Program-made: the position numbers and the translations under genes
Notes under the pieces: model-generated
Database searches by the model: none
What the model saw: only the letters and a program-made list of their open reading frames with translations
What the model was told of the DNA's origin: nothing
In this document: one piece after another, positions 17,700 to 24,476 of the stretch
Layout: each line of letters starts with the position of its first letter
Numbering within the stretch: the first letter of the stretch is position 1
NCBI RefSeq assembly: GCF_016862375.1
Contig: NZ_BOMV01000012.1
Span: 62,001-126,000 of the forward strand
Source of the DNA: Paractinoplanes rishiriensis
Lineage (GTDB): Bacteria; Actinomycetota; Actinomycetes; Mycobacteriales; Micromonosporaceae
Length of the DNA stretch: 64,000 bases
Direction: 5' to 3'

Positions 17700-17735
17700 A
17701 TGGGCGAATTATTGCATCCGTCGTGCGCTGGATGA
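17700..17735 (+). CDS. possible 11-codon leader ORF
   Basis: ATG 17700 opens the 11-residue reading frame MGELLHPSCAG, ending one base before the next start at 17737. AGGGAG at 17683-17688 serves this ATG (11 nt) better than the downstream gene, which has no site of its own. It may be a translational coupling leader. Coding status is uncertain. Confidence 0.3.
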   Translation: MGELLHPSCAG

Positions 17736-17736
17736 C

Positions 17737-18783
17737 ATGCCGGTCCGGACCGAGACCGTTGCGATCAACATTGGTGAGGATGCCGAATTAGGCGACCGCG
17801 TGGATGCGGTCGAATGGTCGTGCGACGCGTTGTCGCTCGATCCGGCACACCTCGGAAACGTGCGGAACGCGCAGTGGGAGACCTCCTACCTGTTTGCCGA
17901 TTCGGGGGGCACGACTGTCGGTCTCCTTTCGCTGCACCGCAGCCGGTCGGAGCATTTCCCGGTGGAGATGTTCGACCCGGCGGCGGTCGCGCCCGCGGTC
18001 TTCGGGGCCTGGCGCCGGCCGGCGAGCGACTACCTGTTCCTCGGCGGCGGCACCGATCTGGTGGCCGGCTGTGCCCTGGCCCGGCACCTGCCGGAGGCGG
18101 AGCGGGCGCGGGTCGGGCGGGCCCTCGCCGACGCGGCCTTCGCGACCGCCGAACGACGCGGACTGTGCCCGGCCGCGATGTACGTGCCGGACGGCCAGGC
18201 CGCCCTGTTCCGTGCCGGCCACCGCCCCGGCGTGGTGGTCGAGCACCTGGCCGAACTGCCGGTACCGGGCCCGGACCTCGACTCCTACCTGGCCTTTCTC
18301 GACTCGGGACGGCGCTCGGTGGTGAGCCGCGACCTGAACCGCCTGGAGCGGGCGGGCCTGCACGGCCGGCCCGGTCCGGCCGCGGATGCGGCCGCCGAGG
18401 GCGCTCCGCTGGTGGCCGCCGTGAAGCGCCGGCACGGCATCGCGGAACACCCGCGGCTCACCGCCCTGCGGCTGAGCCGGTGGGCCACCGTGCCGGTCGG
18501 GTGGCGGCTGGCGTTCGAGGTGCGCGACCGGCACGGCCGGCTGGCCGCGGTCAGCTTCGGCTGCCACGACGGCGACGTCCTCGAACTGTTCGAGATCGGG
18601 TTGGACGACGGCGCCGACCGGCATCTCGCCTATGTCGAGGCGCTGGTCTACGCGCCGATGCGATATGCGATTGCCGAGCGGTGCCGGGTCATTAGACTCG
18701 GGCTCGGATCGTCCCGCCCCAAAGACCTGCGCGGAGCACGGTTCATTCCCATGTGGGCCATCGGAGAGGAGATGCGGAAATGA
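17737..18783 (+). CDS. GNAT/FemAB-like acyl- or aminoacyl-transferase
   Basis: A 348-residue cytoplasmic protein with features of the FemAB-like/BioF2 acetyltransferase clan: a first GNAT-like half, then SYLAFLDSGRRSVVSRDLNRLERA, a typical substrate-binding linker, and a C-terminal half ending in LVYAPMRYAIAERCRVIRLGLG. Family members move an amino acid from aminoacyl-tRNA, or an acyl group, onto an amine. It heads an operon whose members overlap by ATGA and which ends with a condensation domain, so amide bond formation on a small peptide or metabolite is a reasonable guess. Codon use is slightly AT-richer than neighbours. Confidence 0.65.
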   Translation: MPVRTETVAINIGEDAELGDRVDAVEWSCDALSLDPAHLGNVRNAQWETSYLFADSGGTTVGLLSLHRSRSEHFPVEMFDPAAVAPAVFGAWRRPASDYLFLGGGTDLVAGCALARHLPEAERARVGRALADAAFATAERRGLCPAAMYVPDGQAALFRAGHRPGVVVEHLAELPVPGPDLDSYLAFLDSGRRSVVSRDLNRLERAGLHGRPGPAADAAAEGAPLVAAVKRRHGIAEHPRLTALRLSRWATVPVGWRLAFEVRDRHGRLAAVSFGCHDGDVLELFEIGLDDGADRHLAYVEALVYAPMRYAIAERCRVIRLGLGSSRPKDLRGARFIPMWAIGEEMRK

Positions 18784-18994
18784 CCGCGCAGACCGATGAC
18801 ATTCGCAGCGAGGAATGGCAGAACGCACTTCCGGACGCCACCGTTCCGCAAAACCGCCGACAATTTCCGCGCTGCGATTCGTGGAACGCGTGGAAAATCG
18901 GCGGGGCATTCAATTCCCGCTCGGGACGCTGTTGGCGGACGGCTCGTTCGGAGCCGTTTCCGGCGGGCTCAGCGGCACGACCGGAATGCGATGA
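18780..18994 (+). CDS. small coupled ORF needing one -1 frameshift; candidate peptide
   Basis: ATG 18780 overlaps the upstream stop (ATGA) and follows GAGAGGAG at 8 nt. Reading begins sensibly (MTAQTDDIRSEEWQNALPD), but soon after the A4 run at 18850-18853 the frame loses coding character. Adding one base there gives a clean 71-residue peptide whose tail is Gly/Ser/Thr-rich (GTLLADGSFGAVSGG, ending SGTTGMR), and whose stop overlaps the next ATG at 18991 (ATGA). Either a base was missed, the gene is decayed, or a -1 slip is used. Without a shift the 18780 frame continues to 19121 as a 113-residue arginine/proline-rich product. A RiPP-like precursor is possible; no family is recognised. Confidence 0.4.
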
Positions 18995-19121
18995 CCGTAA
19001 CCGAGCGCCCGCCGCCCGCGCCACATCCACTGCGCATCCGCGCAGTCCGCTACCAGTTCCTGGTGGTGGGCCGAACTTGCCGTCCCTCGTGCGCACGCCT
19101 CAGGAGTTGAGCCTGCCATGA
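18991..19121 (+). CDS. second small coupled ORF, also apparently frameshifted
   Basis: ATG 18991 overlaps the stop of the preceding small ORF. As sequenced it ends at 19110 after 39 residues. One extra base in the GGG run at 19068-19070 would give a 43-residue product (starting MTVTERPPPAPHPLRIR and ending RTPQELSLP) whose stop overlaps the condensation-domain start at 19118 (ATGA). The restored coupling supports the idea, but the function is unknown and decay is equally possible. Confidence 0.3.
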
Positions 19122-20359
19122 CGATCCTTCAGGAACCGCGCCGCCTTCAGCGCATCGCCACGACCTACAGCCAGCGGGCCCGGCTCGACGCCTGGCGCAC
19201 CCGCGGCGCCCGGCCGGCACCGGTCTCGTTCGGGCTGCGGCTGCGCGGCCCGGTGTCGCACGAACTGCTGGAGCAGGTGCTCACCGCGCTGGCCGCCCGG
19301 CACACCGCGATGCGCACCGCCTTTGCGCCGGACGCTGTCTGCCTGCCGCCCGGCGAGGTTCGCTGGGATCTGCGCCGCTTCCGGCCGGGGGAGCGGCCGG
19401 CCGCCTACGACTGGCTGCACGAGCCGTTCGACCTGACCGCGCCGCCGCTGTTCCGCGGCGTCCACCTGCGCTCCGGCGAGGTGTCCGAGATCGGGCTGGC
19501 GGTCGACCACATCGTCATGGACGGCGGCTCGGTGCGGGTGTTCCTGCTCGACTTCCAGCGGATCTACCGCTGGGCGGTGGGTGTCACCGCCGCGATCGGC
19601 GAGGGCGCCTCGGACATGGGCGAGTTCGCGCGGGCCGAGCGGGACTGGTGCCGCGAGCGCGGGGCCGAGTCGGTGCGGTTCTGGTCCGGGCGGTGGCGCG
19701 ACTTCGGCCCGTTCCCGCCGCTGCGGATGGACCCGCCAGCCGGCGCCGGAGCTGGGGCCGGCGTCTGGCGGGACACGGTAGCCGTACACGGTCATGGTTT
19801 GAATGTCGGCCGGGTGACCACGCCGGTGCTCACCGCGGCGGCCGCCCTCGCCGCGATCCGGGACGTCACCGGCGCCACCGAGGCGGGCGTGATACTCCCG
19901 TCCGCGCGCCGGTTCCTGCCCGGTCTCGACCAGACCATCGGCTATCTCACCAACCGGGTGCTGCTGCGCCTCGACACTCCGGCCGGGCAGCCCTTCGAGG
20001 ATCTGGTACGCGCCGTGCGGGCGTACACGATCTCGGCGCTGGAGCAGACCATGATGCCGTTCGAACTGCTCACCGCCGAACTGGCACCCGGCTCGGACCC
20101 GCGCCGCCCGGGTCACCCGTACCTCCATCTGAATGTCATGCGGCCGCCGGCCGCGCCGAGCCTCCCGGGTCTCGAGGTCGCCTGCTTCGAGCCGCCCCGC
20201 CACGACGCCGACGCCCACCTGTCCGGGATGCACGTCGATCTGGCGGACACGGCCGGGCCGGTGCTCTCGGCGACCTACGCCAACGCGGTGTTCGACCCGG
20301 CGTTCGTGGCCCGCCTGATGGAGCGGATGTCCGGATATCTGCAGGGAACCACCGGGTGA
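19118..20359 (+). CDS. stand-alone NRPS-type condensation-domain protein
   Basis: A 413-residue member of the C-domain/CAT-fold superfamily with no adenylation or carrier domain. The active-site motif reads DHIVMDG (family HHxxxDG): the second, catalytic His and the Asp are kept while the first His is Asp. Later motifs are visible in TIGYLTNRVLLRL and MMPFELL. AGGAG lies 11 nt before ATG 19118. Free-standing C domains make amides or esters on carrier-bound or free substrates. In this operon the partner is the FemAB-like enzyme rather than an NRPS module, an unusual setting. Confidence 0.8.
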   Translation: MTILQEPRRLQRIATTYSQRARLDAWRTRGARPAPVSFGLRLRGPVSHELLEQVLTALAARHTAMRTAFAPDAVCLPPGEVRWDLRRFRPGERPAAYDWLHEPFDLTAPPLFRGVHLRSGEVSEIGLAVDHIVMDGGSVRVFLLDFQRIYRWAVGVTAAIGEGASDMGEFARAERDWCRERGAESVRFWSGRWRDFGPFPPLRMDPPAGAGAGAGVWRDTVAVHGHGLNVGRVTTPVLTAAAALAAIRDVTGATEAGVILPSARRFLPGLDQTIGYLTNRVLLRLDTPAGQPFEDLVRAVRAYTISALEQTMMPFELLTAELAPGSDPRRPGHPYLHLNVMRPPAAPSLPGLEVACFEPPRHDADAHLSGMHVDLADTAGPVLSATYANAVFDPAFVARLMERMSGYLQGTTG

Positions 20360-20391
20360 TCGCCCGCGGCCGGCTGCTCGACCGCGGGCGA
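20360..20391. terminator. bidirectional terminator hairpin
   Basis: TCGCCCGCGG (20360-20369) and CCGCGGGCGA (20382-20391) are perfect 10-bp arms with a 12-nt loop, placed exactly between two convergent stop codons. Confidence 0.7.
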
Positions 20392-20400
20392 CCGCTGGGG

Positions 20401-22251
20401 TTACTGGATGGCGAAGCTCGGGTGCGGCGGCTGGTTGTAGGCGGTGTTCTGCCAGGCAACCGCCTCGCGGTACATCCGGTCCTGCATCAGCGACGGACGC
20501 GAGATGCTGGTGGCGTCCGTGGTGGAGTAGATGCGCAGGGCCGTGTTGTTCGTGGTCGGGAAGATGACCTCCTCGCGCCAGTCACCGAGGATGTCGGCGG
20601 ACAGCGACGGGGTGGCCTTGGTGCCGTTGTTCGAGTGCACGCCGCTACCGGTCAGCAGCCGGGTGTCCGAGCCGGTCCCGTACTTGCTGATGTTGGTGCC
20701 GTCGAGCAGCTCGCGCTGGGCGTCGCCGTCCCACCAGATCACGAAGTTGGCGCTGGACGGCTTGCGCCCGATGTTCGCGCCGCTGGTGTTGCGCAGGCCG
20801 TCGACCGCGTTCGACCAGGACTCGGCGCCCGGGCTGCCGGACCAGATGTCGGCCGAGACGGCCCGGCCGTTGTCGCAGTTGCAGGCCGGGGTCGACCAGA
20901 TGATGCCGCCGGTGCGGGCGTCACCCATCCACATGGCCGGCTTGCTGCCGTCCTCGCTGGGCTTGAAGAACTCCAGCCCGGACCGGCTCGGGATCAGATC
21001 ACCCACGTGGTACGCGTCGCCGTGCCCGCGCCCGGAGGTCCACAGCCCCGAGCCGTTGTCGTCGATGGCCATCGAGCCGTACATGATCTCGTCGCGCCCG
21101 TCGGCGTCCACGTCGGCGATCGACAGCTGGTGGTTGCCCTGCCCGGTCCACGCGGAGCCGTTCGTGGAGGAGTTGCTGTCGAACGTCCACTTGCGGGTCA
21201 GCGCGCCGCCCCGGAAGTCCCAGGCCGCGATAACGCTGCGGGTGTAGTAGCCGCGCGCCATGATGATGCTCGGGTACGAACCGTTGATGTACGCGGTGCC
21301 GGCCAGGAAGCGGTCGACCCGGTTGCCGTACGAGTCACCCCAGCTGCTCACGGTCCCGCGCGCCGGCACGTAGTCTGCGGTGGCCATCGCCGCACCGGTC
21401 TGCCCGTTGAAGACGGTGAGGAACTCGGGCCCGGCCAGCACGTAGCCGGACGAGTTGCGGTGGTCGGCGGACGCGTTGCCGATGACCACGCCGGTGCCGG
21501 AACGGGTGCCGTCGGCGGTCTTCATGGCCACCTCGGCCCGGCCGTCGCCGTCGTAGTCGAACACCTGGAACTGCGTGTAGTGCGCGCCGGCCCGGATGTT
21601 GCGGCCGAGGTCGATGCGCCACAGCCGGGTGCCGTTGAGCTTGTACGCGTCGATGAAGACGTTGCCGGTGTAGCCGGACTGTGAGTTGTCCTTGGCGTTG
21701 GACGGGTCCCACTTGAGGACGATCTCGTACTGCCCGTCGCCGTCCAGGTCACCCACGGAGGCGTCGTTGGCGGCGTACGTGTAGGACTCGCCGCTGGGCG
21801 TGGTGCCGCCACCCGGGATCTGGATCGGCACGTCCTGCTGGGCCGCGGCCAGCGCCACGGTCGGTGCGACCGCCGCGAGGGTCTCGACCCCGCCGCTCAC
21901 CGGCCTGACCGTGTACGAGGCCCCGACCGGCCCGCTCGCATCGGTGAAGTTGGTGCCCGCGGTGATCGGCGCGGAGTTGAGCTTGGTGGATCCCCGGTAG
22001 ACGTTGAACGCCACCCCGGCCGGGTCGGACTTGAGCAGCCGCCAGGACAGGAAGTTGCCCTTGGCGGAGCGCAGCACCACCAGCCCCCGGTCGAGCTTCT
22101 CGGTCGTGCTGGTCGGGTCCACGGCCGCGGCCACCGCGCCGGGCGTCTCAGCCGCCTGAGCCGACACCACCAACGTGGTGCCACCCCAGGCGACCGCAGC
22201 CACAGCCGCAACCACAGTCGCCCCCCGAACAACTTGCTTGACACGTTTCAT
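20401..22251 (-). CDS. secreted rhamnogalacturonan lyase, PL11
   Basis: A 616-residue secreted enzyme with signal peptide (MKRVKQVVRG... ending near SAQAAE). The mature protein begins with the typical PL11 segment VVLRSAKGNFLSWRLL, a fibronectin-like strand region, then an eight-bladed propeller with repeated Ca-binding loops such as GDLDGDGQYE and VDADGRDE. PL11 enzymes cleave the rhamnogalacturonan I backbone of pectin by beta-elimination. Its ~580 mature residues match a single catalytic domain, with no extra binding module. Upstream sites resemble LacI-family operators. The GH78 gene at 47-50 kb could finish its products. Confidence 0.9.
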   Translation of the reverse strand: MKRVKQVVRGATVVAAVAAVAWGGTTLVVSAQAAETPGAVAAAVDPTSTTEKLDRGLVVLRSAKGNFLSWRLLKSDPAGVAFNVYRGSTKLNSAPITAGTNFTDASGPVGASYTVRPVSGGVETLAAVAPTVALAAAQQDVPIQIPGGGTTPSGESYTYAANDASVGDLDGDGQYEIVLKWDPSNAKDNSQSGYTGNVFIDAYKLNGTRLWRIDLGRNIRAGAHYTQFQVFDYDGDGRAEVAMKTADGTRSGTGVVIGNASADHRNSSGYVLAGPEFLTVFNGQTGAAMATADYVPARGTVSSWGDSYGNRVDRFLAGTAYINGSYPSIIMARGYYTRSVIAAWDFRGGALTRKWTFDSNSSTNGSAWTGQGNHQLSIADVDADGRDEIMYGSMAIDDNGSGLWTSGRGHGDAYHVGDLIPSRSGLEFFKPSEDGSKPAMWMGDARTGGIIWSTPACNCDNGRAVSADIWSGSPGAESWSNAVDGLRNTSGANIGRKPSSANFVIWWDGDAQRELLDGTNISKYGTGSDTRLLTGSGVHSNNGTKATPSLSADILGDWREEVIFPTTNNTALRIYSTTDATSISRPSLMQDRMYREAVAWQNTAYNQPPHPSFAIQ

Positions 22252-22280
22252 TGTCGGCTTCCCCTACTCGGTGGTGGATA

Positions 22281-22312
22281 GGCAAGCGCTTTCCTGAAAC
22301 GTAGCGTTAACA
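22281..22312 (-). promoter_or_regulatory. two LacI-type operators upstream of PL11 gene
   Basis: GGCAAGCGCTTTCC (22281-22294) is a 14-bp palindrome with one mismatched pair. ACGTAGCGTTAACA (22299-22312) shares TAGCGTTnACA with the GH30 upstream site. Both lie within 65 bp of the start. Confidence 0.45.
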
Positions 22313-22520
22313 TTGGTAATTGTCTATATGCGTCCAACTCCGAACTTCCATGTGCGGATCACCCACACCACCCAACCTGGACGTATGCATGCGGACGCCG
22401 CTGCCGACGGGCGGTGCCGGCCGGCTTGCCGCGGTGGTGAGGGGCGGTCGGGATCTCAGTCCCTGGCGGATGGTCGGCTGTTCGCATCGATGCCGCCGGC
22501 CGCCACGTCGGTGCCAGTGT

Positions 22521-22677
22521 GCCCGGTGCCCGGTGCCCGGTGCCAGTGTGCCCGGTGCCCGGTGCCCGGTGCCCGGTGCCCGGTGCCCGGTGCCCGGTGC
22601 CCGGTGGCTGTGCGTCCGGTGGCTGTGCGTCCGGTGGCTGTGCGTCCGGTGGCTGTGCGCCTGGTGGCGGTGACCCT
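22521..22677 (+). repeat. tandem arrays: CCCGGTG heptamer, then 15-mer
   Basis: About ten CCCGGTG units (22522-22604, broken once by CCAGTGTG) run into units of GGTGGCTGTGCGTCC at 22603, 22618, 22633 and 22648, then a diverged copy at 22663. The arrays share the GGTG joint, suggesting stepwise slippage. Confidence 0.85.
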
Positions 22678-22917
22678 GCCCGGTGAGTGGACCGTTGCTT
22701 CCCATCCGGCAGGTCAGAATGGACAAAGCGTATGAATCACCGCATTCTCGCGGCCCTCGGCGCGATCTTGAAAACTTGCTGTCTGCCGCGAACACGGAAT
22801 CGACAACTCTGCCTCGACGGGCCACACCACGGCGCTCGGCGGACACGACTCGGCCGTCCCCGCCGCCCAGGTCGACCGAATCGGCCTTGGCGCCACCCTC
22901 GCGGACCTTGGCGGGCG

Positions 22918-23015
22918 GCCGACCACCGCTTCCGGTGTCGGAACGCCAAGATGGCGCTGCATGGGGAGGTCGCTTGCGGATCTTGGTGGGGGCGCCACGG
23001 GAAGCGGTGGTCGGC
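22918..23015. repeat. inverted repeat with perfect 16-bp arms
   Basis: GCCGACCACCGCTTCC (22918-22933) is the exact reverse complement of 23000-23015, with 66 bp between. Pairing continues imperfectly on both sides (CTTGG/CCAAG and AAGGTC/GACCTT), giving a ~130-bp imperfect palindrome. Confidence 0.75.
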
Positions 23016-23118
23016 GCGTCAAGGTCGCTGTCAGCCGAAAGGGGATCGCTGAGTTGGGGGAGCGGGCGGAAGGGCGCCTGCCTGCTAACTTTTGGCTAGT
23101 TCTGGGGCTGGAGGCGGG

Positions 23119-23409
23119 ATGAGCTTTGTTCAGATCATCGAGTACGAGACTGATCGGCCTGAGGAGATCGCGGCGCTCGGGGAGGCTCGAATGGCCGAGG
23201 GCGGGCCGCCGGACGGGTTCCGGCTCACGGTGGCTCGGGATCGGGACAATCCGAACCGGTACGTGAGCGTGGTGTCCTTTCCGTCCTACGAGGAAGCCAT
23301 GGCCAACAGCGCGCGGCCGGACACCGACGAGTTCGCCCGGAAGATGGCGGCGCTGTGCACCAGCCCGCCGCGCTTCCGGAACCTGGACGTCATCCGCGAA
23401 GCTCTCTAG
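23119..23409 (+). CDS. small ABM-like dimeric alpha/beta-barrel protein
   Basis: A 96-residue cytoplasmic protein starting at ATG 23119 behind GGAGGCGGG. The pattern of strand (FVQIIEYE), helix (PEEIAALGEARMA), strand (LTVARD), strand (YVSVVSFPSYEEAMANS) and terminal helix resembles antibiotic-biosynthesis-monooxygenase/ferredoxin-like barrels. No catalytic residues can be named. Its end overlaps the convergent CE7 gene by four bases. Confidence 0.7.
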   Translation: MSFVQIIEYETDRPEEIAALGEARMAEGGPPDGFRLTVARDRDNPNRYVSVVSFPSYEEAMANSARPDTDEFARKMAALCTSPPRFRNLDVIREAL

Positions 23410-24392
23410 CGCAGCAGGCCCGCCAGCCAGGGGAGTTGGCGGGCCCACTGGTGGCCCACGCCGCCCTCGTGGTCGTTGAAGGGCCAGACGTCGATCACCT
23501 TGTCGGGCTGGGTCGCGGCCCTCGAGCCGTACCAGTTGAACGCGGCGTAGACCGTCGACGGCGGGCAGACCGTGTCCATCAGCGCCACCGAGAAGCGCGC
23601 GGGCGCGGTTGCCCGGCGGGCATGGTTGACGGCGTCGATGTAGGAGAGGGTCCGGTACGCCGTCTCCTCCCGGCCACGGTGCACCGACAGATAGCGGGCG
23701 ACCTCGGCGTACGGGTCCTTCCCGGTGATCTGCACGGCCCGGCGGAAGTGGCACAGGAACGGGACGTCGGTGAGCACGGCGGCCACCTCGGGCACCAGAC
23801 CGGCGACCGCCAGCGCCATGCCGCCGCCCTGGCTGCCGCCGGAGACCGCGATCCGGGCCGGGTCGACGCCGTCCACCGCGCGCAGCGCCTCGAAGGCCCG
23901 CACCGCGTCGGTGAACAGGCGCCGGTAGTAGTGGTCGTCCGGGTCGTTGATGCCCTTGGTCATGACGCCCGGCACGGCGGGACCGGCGCCCACCGGGTCG
24001 GGAGTGTCGCCGCCGTTGCCCCAGGTGCTGCCCTGGCCGCGGGTGTCCAGGAACAGTTCGGCATAGCCGGCCGTGGCCCAGCGGAGGTGATCGGTGGGCA
24101 GGCCGCGGCCGCCGCCGTAACCGTTGCAGCTGAGCACCGCCGGCAGTGGGCCGTCCACGCCGCGCGGCCGCACCAGCCAGCCGCGCACCGGGTGCCCGCC
24201 GAAACCGGCGAACGTCACGTCGTAGGTGTCCACCAGCGCCAGATGGGTCTCGACCGGGGAGATCTTCAAGCTGAGGTCGTACGCGCGGGCCTCGGTCAGC
24301 GTCTTCTGCCAGAAGGCGTCGAAGTCCGAGGGCTCGTCCACCTCGGGTGCGTAGCCGGCGAGTTCGGACGGGTCGAGGTCCCACAACGGCAT
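23406..24392 (-). CDS. acetyl xylan/oligosaccharide esterase, CE7
   Basis: A 328-residue CE7 esterase (acetyl xylan esterase/cephalosporin C deacetylase). Family landmarks are RGQGS, the nucleophile elbow GGSQGGG, a late acid in the segment MDTVCPP and the catalytic His in NDHEGG. It has no signal peptide, so it deacetylates imported oligosaccharides in the cytoplasm. ATG 24392 follows AGGAG. It lies downstream of the mannanase gene, separated by a strong hairpin; acetylated galactoglucomannan fragments are a fitting substrate. Confidence 0.88.
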   Translation of the reverse strand: MPLWDLDPSELAGYAPEVDEPSDFDAFWQKTLTEARAYDLSLKISPVETHLALVDTYDVTFAGFGGHPVRGWLVRPRGVDGPLPAVLSCNGYGGGRGLPTDHLRWATAGYAELFLDTRGQGSTWGNGGDTPDPVGAGPAVPGVMTKGINDPDDHYYRRLFTDAVRAFEALRAVDGVDPARIAVSGGSQGGGMALAVAGLVPEVAAVLTDVPFLCHFRRAVQITGKDPYAEVARYLSVHRGREETAYRTLSYIDAVNHARRATAPARFSVALMDTVCPPSTVYAAFNWYGSRAATQPDKVIDVWPFNDHEGGVGHQWARQLPWLAGLLR

Positions 24393-24434
24393 GGGTGAAA
24401 AGCTCCTGATCGGCTGTGGGTGGGGGAAAGTGGC

Positions 24435-24466
24435 GCGGGCGTGCCGGGGCAAACCGGCACGCCCGC
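24435..24466 (-). terminator. strong intrinsic-type hairpin
   Basis: GCGGGCGTGCCGG (24435-24447) pairs perfectly with 24454-24466 across a 6-nt loop, 10 nt beyond the mannanase stop. It should end or attenuate that transcript before the CE7 gene. Confidence 0.75.
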
Positions 24467-24476
24467 AAAACCGGAA

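Larger units (their letters stand above)
22313..23118. other. ~800-bp gene-free region rich in repeats
   Basis: No convincing gene is found here; long open frames arise from repeats and GC bias. It holds heptamer and 15-mer tandem arrays (22521-22677), a stretch similar to one in the 50-kb gap (around 22765), and a large imperfect palindrome (about 22900-23030). Confidence 0.6.

Noticed and set aside
18796-19110. 105-codon frame in the mini-gene region starting at 18796
   Set aside because: Lys/Arg-rich shadow in its first half with no ribosome site; only the part from 18991 fits the ATGA coupling and is listed.
22521-22677. CRISPR-like array
   Set aside because: Units are contiguous with no unique spacers, and unit lengths are 7 and 15 bp.
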